DNA of 64,000 nt from Deinococcus terrestris (GCF_009377345.1 NZ_WBSL01000001.1:1171610-1235609), one strand, 5' to 3'; shown: positions 10,651 to 29,276, counted from the first letter of the stretch. Made by a program: numbers and translations. The notes: generated by a model from the letters alone, not told the origin.

Positions 10651-10889
10651 GTGAGCGGAATGGATGTGATGGTGCGGATCATCCTTGAAGCGGATAACCC
10701 ACGTCAGCAGACCGTCTTCGGGGAGTGGGCACCGCGCTGGGGCATCTCTCTGGACACCCTGCACGACGAGGGATGCGGATGTTGCGTGAACATCTACAGC
10801 TTCTCCATCCCCCTGTCCGCGGCGGCTGAACTCGGCGGCGGCTGGGAGAGGGAGGGGCCGGGGTCGAGTTTCTTTCCACCACGCCCTAG
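10651..10889 (+). pseudogene. Small CGCC-motif protein gene, apparently frameshifted
   Basis: A GTG at 10651 with a strong GGGAGGAGG site (10638-10646) opens a frame encoding a small protein with the motif GCGCCV. After about 60 residues the frame degenerates into low-complexity GGGWEREGPG and then runs without a stop into the aminotransferase. In another frame the same bases give a sensible ending, GEGGAGVEFLSTTP, closing at TAG 10887-10889. One base missing near 10830-10841 (a GGCGGCGG run) would explain both. It would then be a normal protein of about 80 residues. It could be a genuine frameshift mutation, a sequencing error, or less likely programmed frameshifting. Function unknown. Confidence 0.5.
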
Positions 10890-10932
10890 TTCACCCCCGC
10901 GCCGCCGCGATTCACGTCCCGTAGCCTGCGGC

Positions 10933-12108
10933 ATGGAGGCCGCCCCGTCTGCCCGGATCGCCCTTTCTGCGCGTGCCCTGAGCCTCAAGCCCTCGGCCAC
11001 GGTTGCGGTCACCTCGCGGGCGCTGGAGTTGCGCCGGGCGGGGGCCGACGTGCTGAGCCTCAGCGTGGGCGAGCCAGATTTCGAGACGCCGCCGCACATC
11101 AAGGCCGCTGGCATAGCTGCGATTGAGGCCGGATACACCCGCTACACGCCCGTGAATGGCCTGCCCGAGTTGCGCGAGGCCGTGAGCGCCAAGTTCGCCC
11201 GCGAGAACGGGCTGGAGTACGCGCCGGGCGACGTGACGGTCACGAGTGGAGGCAAACAGGCGATCTTCAACGCCCTGCTCGCGCTGCTCAACCCCGGCGA
11301 CGAGGTGCTCATCCCCGCGCCGTACTGGGTAAGCTATCCGGAGATGGTGGCGCTGACGGGCGCGGTGCCTGTCCCCGTCCCCACGCGGGCGGAGGCAGGC
11401 TTCGTCCTCGACCCGGAGGAGGTGGCGGCGCGGGTCACGCCGAGAACGCGCCTGATCGTGCTGAACAGCCCCGGCAACCCGACCGGGGCCGTCTTCCCGG
11501 CGGGGGTGCTGGAGGCGGTGGCCGACCTTGCCCGGCGGCACGACCTCTGCCTGCTCTCGGACGAGATCTACGAGCACCTGACCTACGACGCCGAACATGT
11601 CAGCCCCGCCCGCTTCGCCCCCGAGCGCACGCTGACGGTGAACGGGGCGAGCAAGGCCTACGCGATGACCGGCTGGCGCATCGGCTACGCGGGCGGGCCG
11701 CGCGAGTGGATCGCCGCCATGAACGCCCTGCAATCCCAGAGCACGACGGGGGCCTGCACCGTGTCGCAGCACGCCGCCCTCGCCGCACTGACCGATCACG
11801 GGGCAACGGCCCATTTCGTGGCGGGGGCGCGGACCGCCTACCGCGAGCGGCGGGACTTCCTCGTGGCGGGGCTGAACGCGCTGGGTCTGCCCACCCCCAC
11901 CCCGCAGGGCGCCTTCTACGTCCTGCCCGATACGACCCGGCTGCACCCCGACGACCTGGAGGCCAGCCACCTGCTGCTGGAGCGCGGCGGGCTGGCGGTC
12001 GTGCCGGGCACCGACTTCGGGGCACCGGGGCGGGTGCGCCTGAGCTACGCGGCGGGCCTGGACACGCTGGCCGAAGCCTTGCGGCGCATCCGCCGGGTGC
12101 TGGATTGA
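10933..12108 (+). CDS. Class I/II pyridoxal-phosphate aminotransferase, aspartate aminotransferase-like
   Basis: 391 residues from ATG 10933, five bases after TAGCCT (10922-10927). The in-frame extension back to 10651 belongs to the frameshifted small gene. The PLP lysine is Lys241 in NGASKAYAMTGWRIGY. Other landmarks are the substrate motif NSPGNPTGAVF, SDEIYEHLTYD and the final Arg in RVRLSYAA. The pattern fits the Ib aspartate aminotransferases, which interconvert aspartate and oxaloacetate and often also accept aromatic or prephenate substrates; exact specificity is not provable here. Confidence 0.88.
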   Translation: MEAAPSARIALSARALSLKPSATVAVTSRALELRRAGADVLSLSVGEPDFETPPHIKAAGIAAIEAGYTRYTPVNGLPELREAVSAKFARENGLEYAPGDVTVTSGGKQAIFNALLALLNPGDEVLIPAPYWVSYPEMVALTGAVPVPVPTRAEAGFVLDPEEVAARVTPRTRLIVLNSPGNPTGAVFPAGVLEAVADLARRHDLCLLSDEIYEHLTYDAEHVSPARFAPERTLTVNGASKAYAMTGWRIGYAGGPREWIAAMNALQSQSTTGACTVSQHAALAALTDHGATAHFVAGARTAYRERRDFLVAGLNALGLPTPTPQGAFYVLPDTTRLHPDDLEASHLLLERGGLAVVPGTDFGAPGRVRLSYAAGLDTLAEALRRIRRVLD

Positions 12109-12148
12109 CCCCGGAACTCTTGCGACTCCTGCCCCGTACCCTAGACGT

Positions 12149-12898
<750 letters not shown>

Positions 12899-12915
12899 AG
12901 GCTGCGGCGGTGCAA

Positions 12916-12952
12916 AAGGGGGTGGGGGCGCTCGCAGGGGCCTCCCCCCCTT
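12916..12952 (+). terminator. Probable terminator after the AIM24 gene
   Basis: AAGGGGG (12916-12922) pairs with CCCCCTT (12946-12952). The intervening bases are also G-rich then C-rich and can extend the pairing. The following T-run is short. Confidence 0.45.
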
Positions 12953-12984
12953 CTCCCCTGTTGCTCCACACCCTCCGGGCCACC

Positions 12985-14089
<1,105 letters not shown>

Positions 14090-14119
14090 CGCTGGCCGCG
14101 TGCCTCCCCCCCTTTCATC

Positions 14120-15516
<1,397 letters not shown>

Positions 15517-15520
<4 letters not shown>

Positions 15521-16407
15521 CCGTCCTGAGCCCAAGCCGCACCGGGGCGCGGGTGGAGCGCCAGCCCCTCGCCCGTTACACCACCCTGGGGGTGGGCGGC
15601 GAGTCCGAGGTCTGGTTCGTCGCCGACCACGCCCAGCTCGCGGAGGCGATGGAGCAGCCGTACCGCATCCTGGGGGGCGGCAGCAACCTCGTGGTCGCGG
15701 ACGAGGGGGTGCCCGAGCGGGTCATCCGTCTGACCGGGCCGCTCGCGCAGGCGGACCTCACGCCCGACCCGGTGCTCAGCACGCCCGAGCAGATCGTCAC
15801 GGGCTGGGTGGGCGGCGGGGTGCCCCTCCCCGGCCTGATTCGCAAGCTCCAGAAACTCGGCCTGAGCAACCTCGAGGGCACGGTGGGCATTCCCGCGCAG
15901 GTGGGCGGCGCAGTGTGGATGAACGCGGGCACCCGCTACGGGGAGATGTTCGACGGCCTGCACACCCTGGAGATCGTGACGCCACAGGGGACGCGGCAGG
16001 TCACGCCGGACGACCTCGCCTGGGGCTACCGCGACAGCGGCATTCCCCGGAACCACATCGTGACCCGCGTGCGGCTGCGGCTGCGCCCCTCTACCCCGGA
16101 GGAGGTGCTGGCGAAGATGGACTTCGCGGACCACGCCCGCAAGGGGCAGCCCAAGATGAAGACGCCCGGCTGCGCCTTCAAGAACCCCGGCGGGGGGAAG
16201 GGTGCGGGCCAACTGATTGACGAGGCGGGGTTGAAGGGCACCCGCGTCGGCGCGGCCATGATCGCCCCCGAGCATGCCAACTTCATCGTGAATCTGGGAG
16301 GAGCGACCGCCGCCGATGTCCACGCCCTGCTGGCGCTCATCTGCGACCGCGTGGGCGTGCCGCTGGACCTGGAATACGAGCTGTGGCCGGAGACGTTGCC
16401 AGGGTAA
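15517..16407 (+). CDS. murB: UDP-N-acetylenolpyruvoylglucosamine reductase
   Basis: 296 residues. MurB uses FAD and NADPH to reduce UDP-GlcNAc-enolpyruvate to UDP-MurNAc. The family landmarks are LARYTTLGVGGESEV at the N-terminus, the FAD loop ILGGGSNLVVADEG, GTVGIPAQVGGAVWMNAG, and PGCAFKNPGGGKGAGQLID with the catalytic region. It overlaps murC by ATGA. A terminator and a repeat follow before ftsQ, so the mur and fts halves of the cluster may be separate transcripts. Confidence 0.95.
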
Positions 16408-16429
16408 GCGGCCAGTTTCCAGTCGCCAG
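16407..16429. repeat. Short dispersed repeat, family A, copy 1
   Basis: A 23-base element starting AGCGGCCAG and ending CAGTCGCCAG lies directly on the stop of murB. The same element with one mismatch follows the FKBP gene at 31159-31181. A diverged inverted relative is at about 62741-62760. Confidence 0.6.
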
Positions 16430-16438
16430 AACACACGA

Positions 16439-16464
16439 GGCTCCAGCTCAGGTTGGGGCTTTTT
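16439..16464 (+). terminator. Terminator between murB and ftsQ
   Basis: GGCTCCA (16439-16445) pairs with TGGGGCT (16454-16460) using G-T wobbles, 8-base loop, followed by a run of five Ts (16460-16464). It implies that ftsQ-ftsA-ftsZ needs its own promoter, and one is present. Confidence 0.55.
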
Positions 16465-16495
16465 GCTGACGGCTGATCGCTGACGGCTGACAGCT
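16465..16495. repeat. Short repeat of GCTGACGGCTGA type supplying the ftsQ -10 region
   Basis: Two tandem GCTGACGGCTGA-like units end in CAGCTAGAAT. The TAGAAT hexamer at 16495-16500 is the likely -10 of ftsQ, six bases before its ATG. Related units lie at 2071-2141, about 29277-29322 and 54853-54882. Confidence 0.55.
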
Positions 16496-16506
16496 AGAAT
16501 CCCCCC

Positions 16507-18617
<2,111 letters not shown>

Positions 18618-18690
18618 GTGGCCTAACGGCGCAGAGCTCACCTTTGCCGTGCCGACCATGAAGGTACGGTAAGCTACCGGAAGCACAGCG

Positions 18691-19824
<1,134 letters not shown>

Positions 19825-19836
19825 GCTCCACCTGAA

Positions 19837-19869
19837 AAGGGGGCCACGCGCAGATGCCGTGGCCCCCTT
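19837..19869. terminator. Strong terminator between ftsZ and pfkA (convergent)
   Basis: A perfect 12-bp stem AAGGGGGCCACG/CGTGGCCCCCTT (19837-19848 with 19858-19869) with a 9-base loop lies between the convergent ftsZ and pfkA genes. Its A- and T-flanked ends suggest action in both directions. Confidence 0.85.
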
Positions 19870-19884
19870 CGTCTCTACGCCGGG

Positions 19885-20928
19885 TCAGATGCTCAGCGTC
19901 TTGGCGCAGCGGTACAGGTCGCGGCTCACGTCCTTGCGCCGTTCCCAGGTCTCGTGCAGGGGCGTGTGGATGACCTCGCCGTTGACCCGGCCCACCATCA
20001 CGCCCGCCGTTCCGTCCATCAGGGCGTAGACGGCGGCTTCCCCCAGGCGGCTGGCGAGCACCCGGTCGCTGCTCACGGGCGAGCCGCCGCGCTGGATATG
20101 GCCCAGGATGCTCACGCGCGTCTCCAGGCCGGTCCCAGCCTCGATCGCGCTCGCTACCCCCTGCGCCCCGCCCGGATACCCCTCCGCGACGATGATGATG
20201 GAGCTGGCCTTGCCCTTGGCCACGCTGTCCTTGACGATCTGGACCACGCCGTCGACGGGCTTGGGGTCCTCCGGGATGAAGACCTCCTCGGCGCCGCCCG
20301 CGACCGCCACTTCCAGCGCAATGTGCCCGGCGTGGCGGCCCATCACCTCGATCACGAAAATGCGCTCGTGCGAGGCCCCGGTGTCGCGCAGCCGGTCCAC
20401 CGCGCCCAGCGCCGTCTCCACGGCCGTGAAGTAGCCGATGGTGTGGTCGGTGCCGTACAGGTCGTTGTCGATGGTGCCGGGGATGCCGATGATAGGCACG
20501 CCGTGCTCCTGCTGCAAATAGTACCCGCCGTGAAAGGAGCCGTCCCCGCCGATCACGACCAGGCCGTCCACCCCCCACTCGCGCAGGTGGGCCGCCCCGC
20601 TCGCGCGGCCCTCGGGGGTGCGCCAGGTCTTGCTGCGGGCGGTGAGCAGCACGGTGCCGCCGCGCTGGATGGTATTCGCCACGTCCCTCGGACCGATCAT
20701 CCGCAGGTCACCCCGGTGCAGGCCGGAAAAGCCCCGGCGCACGCCCACGACCTCGACGCCGTGGTGGGTCGCGGTACGGACCACGGCGCGGATGGCCGCG
20801 TTCATGCCGGGAGCGTCGCCGCCACTCGTCAGGACGGCCAGCCGCTTGATTCCGGCCGGGTTGGGATGCGGCTCGGCGTGCGGGAGGTCGGGAGGCTGGG
20901 GCAGATCGGCAGGCGGCAATTCAGACAT
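19885..20928 (-). CDS. pfkA: ATP-dependent 6-phosphofructokinase
   Basis: 347 residues from ATG 20928, with GAGGT six bases upstream; a 10-codon longer frame begins inside rsmI. PfkA phosphorylates fructose-6-phosphate in glycolysis. The motifs are [18 protein letters not shown] (ATP site), [23 protein letters not shown] (catalytic Asp) and the [15 protein letters not shown] sugar-phosphate site. An N-terminal Pro-rich extension of about 28 residues is unusual. The gene follows rsmI on the same strand with a gap of about 26 bases. Confidence 0.95.
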   Translation of the reverse strand: MSELPPADLPQPPDLPHAEPHPNPAGIKRLAVLTSGGDAPGMNAAIRAVVRTATHHGVEVVGVRRGFSGLHRGDLRMIGPRDVANTIQRGGTVLLTARSKTWRTPEGRASGAAHLREWGVDGLVVIGGDGSFHGGYYLQQEHGVPIIGIPGTIDNDLYGTDHTIGYFTAVETALGAVDRLRDTGASHERIFVIEVMGRHAGHIALEVAVAGGAEEVFIPEDPKPVDGVVQIVKDSVAKGKASSIIIVAEGYPGGAQGVASAIEAGTGLETRVSILGHIQRGGSPVSSDRVLASRLGEAAVYALMDGTAGVMVGRVNGEVIHTPLHETWERRKDVSRDLYRCAKTLSI

Positions 20929-20954
20929 GACAGACCTCAGAGGTGGGGAGGGAT

Positions 20955-21811
<857 letters not shown>

Positions 21812-21815
<4 letters not shown>

Positions 21816-22042
21816 TCCTCGCCCCCGCCCTGGGGCACGCTGCCCGGCAGGGCGGACTCGGCGGCGAGGCCCGGCAGCGGCTTGATCCGCACGCGCACCC
21901 GGCGGCGGGTCAGGGCGCTGGTGATGCGGGCACGCAGCAACTCGGCCTCTCCGACCGTGACCGTCACGACCGTGCCCTCGGGCAGCCGCGCCCCGACCAG
22001 CACGACGACGCCGCCCTCCACGATGCCCTTGTACGCCCTCAT
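21812..22042 (-). CDS. Small protein of unknown function upstream of rsmI
   Basis: 76 residues from ATG 22042. TAGAGT (22050-22055, minus) stands seven bases before it, and GGAGG lies between, so either initiation route is possible. The N-terminus KGIVEGGVVVLVGARLPEGTVVTVTVG resembles the short beta-barrel of AF2212-like/DUF104 antitoxin-type or AbrB-like proteins, followed by a basic helical half (RARITSALTRRRVRVR). No toxin partner is adjacent. It overlaps rsmI by two bases. Confidence 0.65.
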
Positions 22043-22114
22043 GACCTCCACTCTAGAGCACCCACCCCACACTGTCGCCCTGTCCGGGGTGGCGTGGGGG
22101 TGCAGGGCCAGCCC

Positions 22115-22543
22115 TCAGGCTTCGCGGCCCTGGGCGCGGCGCTGGCGGCGCTCGGCATTGGAGAGGGCCTCGCGCAGCGCCACGATCTCCCCCTCGCGGG
22201 CGCCCCCCAGCCGGGCGTAGCGGTCGATGACCTCGGCGGCCTCGCGGCGGCGGCCCAGGCGCAGCAGGATCACGCCCAGGTGCTCGCCCCCCACGAAGTA
22301 GGCGCGGGGATTTTCCGGGTCGGCCAGCACCTGTGCCCGCGCCGACGCCAGACGCTCCAGCGTGACCCGGTGCCGCCCCACCTGCCAGCGCACGAGGTAC
22401 GTCGCCAGCGCCAGCGTGACGAGCGCCCCCAGGGTGGCCGCGCTGTACGCTTCCGGCACCCCCACCTGGGTCCCCAGCCGCACCATCAGCGGAAAGGAAA
22501 AGGAGAGGATGACGAGCACCGCCAGGGTGGCCGCGTAGTTCAC
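22115..22543 (-). CDS. Membrane protein with TPR-like cytoplasmic tail
   Basis: 142 residues from GTG 22543, six bases after TACACT (22550-22555, minus). The longer frame to 23011 is a shadow of the XRE gene. Two transmembrane helices (about 3-22 and 33-52) are followed by a helical tail with ADPENPRAYFVGGEHLGVI and LGRRREAAEVIDRYARLG, which looks like one or two tetratricopeptide repeats. Function unknown. Confidence 0.7.
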   Translation of the reverse strand: MNYAATLAVLVILSFSFPLMVRLGTQVGVPEAYSAATLGALVTLALATYLVRWQVGRHRVTLERLASARAQVLADPENPRAYFVGGEHLGVILLRLGRRREAAEVIDRYARLGGAREGEIVALREALSNAERRQRRAQGREA

Positions 22544-22561
22544 GGGGGGAGTGTAGCCGTT

Positions 22562-22573
22562 TGTCCCGGGACA
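22562..22573. promoter_or_regulatory. 12-bp perfect palindrome in a -35 region
   Basis: TGTCCCGGGACA is a perfect palindrome that ends about seven bases upstream of the TACACT -10 of the 142-residue membrane-protein gene. Its position suits an operator, but no second copy was noticed in the window. Confidence 0.3.
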
Positions 22574-22604
22574 GGTGGCGTGGAGCCGGACCTGCGAATG
22601 GGAT

Positions 22605-23123
22605 TCAGGCTGGGGCCGGGAGCGTGCAAGGCGAGCCAACCGGCCGCTTGAAGTAGTGATAAACGCCCATCCAGGTGCCGACATACACCCAGCCCTCGCG
22701 CTCGGCGTCCTGCCTGGACTTCTGGGTGAACAGGACCTGCTGCCGCAGATGCTGCCAGCGGACACGCAGGGCAGGCTCCTCCGGGCGGCGGAAATGCAGC
22801 ACCAGTGGTCCGAATCCGACGAGTTCCCAGCCCTCCTCCCCCATCTGGTCCAGGACGGACCGCTCGTCGAAAGCCGTGGCGAGGCGGTCCTGGTATTCCC
22901 AGGTGCCGCCGACAAGACCGACACGTTCCTCGGGTGTGACCATAAACATGTCCTCCAGGGGAAGCTCAAAGAGCCACGACAGTCGGAACGCGAGCAGGAG
23001 GCCCGGATCATTGCGACCAGTCTCGAAGTTGTTGACCGTCTGGCGTGAAACGGAGAGACGTTGGGCCAGATCAGCCTGGGACCAGCCCCGGGCCGTACGA
23101 AGTTCCCGGATACGGTTCTGGAT
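22605..23123 (-). CDS. XRE-family transcription regulator with DUF4177-like C-terminal domain, apparent ATC start
   Basis: 172 residues if translation starts at ATC 23123-23121. Residues 2-58 are a Cro/CI helix-turn-helix (NRIRELRTARGWSQADLAQR, SVSRQTVNNFETGRNDP, AFRLSWLFELPLEDMF). A C-terminal domain follows (TWEYQDRLA, LDQMGEEGWELVGFG) resembling DUF4177/DUF2812. The first ATG lies at 22949, past the whole DNA-binding domain. No ATG, GTG, TTG or CTG exists between the upstream stop (TGA at 23171-23169) and the ATC. The ATC has a strong AGGGGAGGAGG site in front and sits exactly where relatives begin Met-Lys-Asn-Arg. Confidence 0.75.
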   Translation of the reverse strand: MQNRIRELRTARGWSQADLAQRLSVSRQTVNNFETGRNDPGLLLAFRLSWLFELPLEDMFMVTPEERVGLVGGTWEYQDRLATAFDERSVLDQMGEEGWELVGFGPLVLHFRRPEEPALRVRWQHLRQQVLFTQKSRQDAEREGWVYVGTWMGVYHYFKRPVGSPCTLPAPA

Positions 23124-23170
23124 AGGGCCTCCTCCCCTGGCGCGAGCGACGTCGCGTCTGGGACGCCTTC

Positions 23171-23212
23171 AACCTAACCCCCGCATGCCCCCTGTGTCAA
23201 ACAATATTGACA
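23171..23212 (-). promoter_or_regulatory. Promoter and operator of the XRE regulator
   Basis: On the minus strand TTGACA (23195-23200) and TAGGTT (23171-23176) are spaced 18 bases, a good sigma-70-type promoter giving a leader of about 40 bases before the ATC start. TTGACA is also one half of an inverted repeat TGTCAA-N6-TTGACA (23195-23212) in an AT-rich island. The regulator probably binds here and represses itself; this part is inference. Confidence 0.55.
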
Positions 23213-23297
23213 AGTCTAAAACTTTTGTCTCCTTGGTGGAACAGACTCATCTGCCGCCTTTCCTGAGAGAAGTCTTTTAAGCCCTATCCTCTCCCCC

Positions 23298-23738
23298 ATG
23301 CGCTTGCACCTCATCACCGTCGGGGAACCGAGGCTCGCCTACGCGAAGGCGGGCTGGGACGAGTACGCGGGGCGGCTGGGGCGCTACCACAAGCTGCGGG
23401 TGACGCGGGTGACGGGCAAGACCCAGGCCGCCGAGAGCGAGGCGGTCGCGCGGGCGGCGGGCAAGGCGCCGCTGGTGCTGCTGGACCCGCGTGGGCGGCA
23501 GTTCAGCAGCGAGGGGCTGGCCGCCTTTCTGGAAGCCGAGGCCGTGGGCGGTACGGGTGAACTCGCCTTCGCGGTGGGCGGGCCGGACGGCCACACCGAC
23601 GCGCTGCGGGCCGGGGCACGGCGGCTGTGGAGCCTGGGCGAGCTGACGCTGCCCCACGACCTCGCCATGGTCGTGCTGGTGGAAGCGCTCTACCGGGCCT
23701 CCACGATCACGGCGGGGGAGCCGTACCACCGAGGGTAA
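23298..23738 (+). CDS. rlmH: 23S rRNA (pseudouridine-1915-N3)-methyltransferase
   Basis: 146 residues, normal for RlmH. It methylates the pseudouridine at 1915 in helix 69 using SAM held in a SPOUT knot. The landmarks are the N-terminal MRLHLITVGEPR, LLDPRGRQFSSEGLAAFL, FAVGGPDGHTDALR (knot) and the C-terminal LPHDLAMVVLVEALYRA with GEPYHRG. It starts seven bases after TATCCT (23285-23290). It is divergent from the XRE regulator. Confidence 0.96.
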   Translation: MRLHLITVGEPRLAYAKAGWDEYAGRLGRYHKLRVTRVTGKTQAAESEAVARAAGKAPLVLLDPRGRQFSSEGLAAFLEAEAVGGTGELAFAVGGPDGHTDALRAGARRLWSLGELTLPHDLAMVVLVEALYRASTITAGEPYHRG

Positions 23739-23750
23739 TCCCCAAACGAG

Positions 23751-23779
23751 AGAGGGAGACGTTCCGCACGTCTCCCTCT
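23751..23779. terminator. Terminator between rlmH and the M16C protease (convergent)
   Basis: A perfect 12-bp stem AGAGGGAGACGT/ACGTCTCCCTCT (23751-23762 with 23768-23779), 5-base loop TCCGC. It lies between convergent genes and can serve both. Confidence 0.8.
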
Positions 23780-23795
23780 TCCCGGCAAGTACAGC

Positions 23796-26717
<2,922 letters not shown>

Positions 26718-26780
26718 GGGGAGAAGTCTAGCGCCGGGGCCGGGAGGAGCACGCCGCATCCGCGCGGGGTACGCTGAGCC

Positions 26781-26984
26781 ATGACCGACCTCCTGATCCT
26801 GCTGGGGCTGATTGGCGTTCCGGCCGCGCTGACGCTGGGGTTCTGGCGCCTGCGCTCCAGCCTGGAGCACGGCACCGGACGGGTGGACCCGCTCACCGGA
26901 GCGCTGTTTTTTGGGGCCGTGGAGCGGGGGACCGAGGGGCTGAAGACGGGAGAGGCGCAGGCCAGCCGGGGCCGCGAAAACTGA
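26781..26984 (+). CDS. Small membrane protein
   Basis: 67 residues with one N-terminal transmembrane helix (LLILLGLIGVPAALTLGFW) and a polar tail containing RVDPLTGALFFGAVERG. TACGCT (26770-26775) lies five bases before the ATG. It is divergent from the protease gene. No family was recognised; it looks like a genuine small gene by start context and hydrophobic profile. Confidence 0.55.
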   Translation: MTDLLILLGLIGVPAALTLGFWRLRSSLEHGTGRVDPLTGALFFGAVERGTEGLKTGEAQASRGREN

Positions 26985-27029
26985 CCCTCCACCCCGACCC
27001 TCCTCATGCGGGGCCGCTACACTTCCGCC

Positions 27030-27962
27030 ATGCGACAACTCTCCTCCGCGTGCGTGCTGCTGCTCGGCACCCTGGTGCTGGGGGCGTGCGGCGACACGCT
27101 GCCGACCGGGTCGGGCGCGACGGGCCTGCGCGACGCCCTGAACTTCACGACGAACAGCCTGCCGGTGGCCTACGCGGGCGAGCGCTATGAGGCCCCCCTG
27201 ACCGTCGCGGGCGGCGCGGGGCCGTACACGGTGCGCCTCGCCTCGGGCACGCTGCCTCCCGGCGTGACCCTCAGCGGCCAGCGGCTCACGGGCACCCCCA
27301 CCAAGACGGGGGCCTACACCTTCACGCTGGAAACCGCCGACGCCAACCTCAGCTCCAAGGTGCGCGAGTACACCCTCAACGTGAACGAGCTGCCCGCGCT
27401 GGCGGTCAGGCCCCAGCTTCCCACGGGCGAGTTACGCGGCGAGACGCGCATCCCGCTGAACATCACCGCCCCGCGCACCGTCCGCGCCGCCCGCGTGACC
27501 TGGGAACTGCCCGAGGGCGTGACGGTCACCCGCGTGCAGCCTGCCGACGCCGCCGGGGTGCTGTTCTGGAAGGTCACAGGCCGCACCCTGACGGTAGACC
27601 TGGGCTTCAAGAGCGTGCCCGCCAACGGCACCCGCGTCGCTCTGGTGGCACTGAAGCCGGAAAAGGTCGTCAAGCTGGACACCACCCGCTTCGCGTTCGA
27701 GGCGCGGGACGGGACCGGGAAGCTGCTGGCCGAGCAGAAGCTGCCTGCGCCGCCTGCCCCCGCGCCGACGGCGGCTCCGGCCCCAGCCACTGCCCCAGCG
27801 ACGAGCGGCACGAGCACGACGGCTCCAGCGTCGTCCACGACCCCACCCCCCGCGCCCGCAGCGAAGCCGGCAACAACCACGCCGAACCCCACAACGCCTG
27901 CCGCACCCTCCACCCCTAACCCCACTCCCCCGGCCACACCCGGCAGCGGGGGCGGGCAGTGA
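27030..27962 (+). CDS. Lipoprotein with Ig-like (He_PIG) and cohesin-like domains
   Basis: 310 residues from ATG 27030, six bases after TACACT (27018-27023). The lipobox LVLGAC gives lipidated Cys20. Residues about 40-118 are a putative Ig domain of the He_PIG type (AGERYEAPLTVAGGAGPYTV, SGTLPPGVTLSGQRLTGTP). Residues about 124-232 are a beta-sandwich resembling a cohesin: GETRIPLNITAPRTVRAARV, WKVTGRTLTVDLGF, NGTRVALVALKP. A Pro/Thr/Ala-rich tail of about 70 residues ends the protein. The third gene of this operon carries a dockerin, so the cohesin reading is attractive but unproven. Confidence 0.75.
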   Translation: MRQLSSACVLLLGTLVLGACGDTLPTGSGATGLRDALNFTTNSLPVAYAGERYEAPLTVAGGAGPYTVRLASGTLPPGVTLSGQRLTGTPTKTGAYTFTLETADANLSSKVREYTLNVNELPALAVRPQLPTGELRGETRIPLNITAPRTVRAARVTWELPEGVTVTRVQPADAAGVLFWKVTGRTLTVDLGFKSVPANGTRVALVALKPEKVVKLDTTRFAFEARDGTGKLLAEQKLPAPPAPAPTAAPAPATAPATSGTSTTAPASSTTPPPAPAAKPATTTPNPTTPAAPSTPNPTPPATPGSGGGQ

Positions 27963-28752
27963 AGCGGGCGTTGACGCTGCTGGCCGCGCTGACACTGGGG
28001 ACGGTACCGCTCGCGGCGCAAGCGACGACGGCACCGACCCTCACCCTGACCCAGCAGGCACGGAAAGCGGCGATTATCGTGCGGGCCACGCTGGGCACCT
28101 CCACCCGCGTCACTGAGGGCGACGTGACCTGGGTGGTCTATCCCCTCACCGTGGGCGAAGCCGTGGTGGGCGACCCCGCGACCCTGCCGCAGCGGGAGGG
28201 CAAGCCCGCGCTGTACCTGCTCGCGGGCTTGGAAGGCGTGCCGGAACTCCGCGCCGGACAGGAGGGCTTCTTCCTGCTCTACGGTGGGCGGCTCGACAGT
28301 CCGCTGGTGGGCTTCTCGCAGGGCTTCTACCCCATCGTCAATGGGCAGGTCACGCGGCCGGGGGCCACAGCGGCCGACACCGCTTCCACGGGGACCGGCA
28401 CAGTGACGGCCACAACGCCCGCTGCGGCGACGGGAACGGCGACCACACCCGCAACCCCGGCAACCACCGGGACAGCAGGAACTCCTCCGACCGCGACGAC
28501 GCCGACCACATCTGGGACAACGACGCCCACGGCTCCGTCGGCTACCGGAACGACCGGGACCACGACCACGGGAGCGGCGGGGACAACTTCCACTGCCGCG
28601 ACGCCTCCAACAACTCCTCCAGCCACCCCCAGTACCCCCGCGACAACAACCCCAGCCGCAACGACCCCAACCACACCCGCTGACTCGAACGCCTTTCCCA
28701 CCGACCCGGCCGCCTTCCGGGACGCGCTGCGGGCGGCGCGGGGGGGCCAGTG

Positions 28753-28753
<1 letters not shown>
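27959..28753 (+). CDS. Secreted protein with Thr/Pro-rich tail, middle gene of the cohesin/dockerin-like operon
   Basis: 264 residues starting at GTG 27959, overlapping the lipoprotein stop (GTGA). It has a signal peptide of about 22 residues (RALTLLAALTLGTVPLAAQA), then a globular beta-rich domain (about 24-135: IIVRATLGTSTRVTEG, TWVVYPLTVGEAVVGDP, GQEGFFLLYGG). About 100 residues of almost pure Thr, Pro, Ala and Gly follow, with a short C-terminal helix FRDALRAARGGQ. The domain resembles one found in secreted proteins next to matrixin-like genes. The tail is a likely stalk or glycosylation region. Function unknown. Confidence 0.7.
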
Positions 28754-29271
<518 letters not shown>

Positions 29272-29276
29272 CCCTC

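Noticed and set aside
10651..12108. A single 485-residue aminotransferase with N-terminal extension
   Set aside because: The first 94 codons belong to a different, apparently frameshifted small gene; the aminotransferase has its own -10 and ATG at 10933.
22949..22949. ATG 22949 as the start of a 114-residue protein in place of the XRE regulator
   Set aside because: The frame upstream encodes a textbook helix-turn-helix with continuous similarity, so the short version would cut a real domain. No SD precedes this ATG at a good distance.
27314..28034. Minus-strand frames opposite the cohesin/dockerin-like operon
   Set aside because: They are Val/Gly-rich antisense readings of Thr/Pro-coding DNA and lack start signals.
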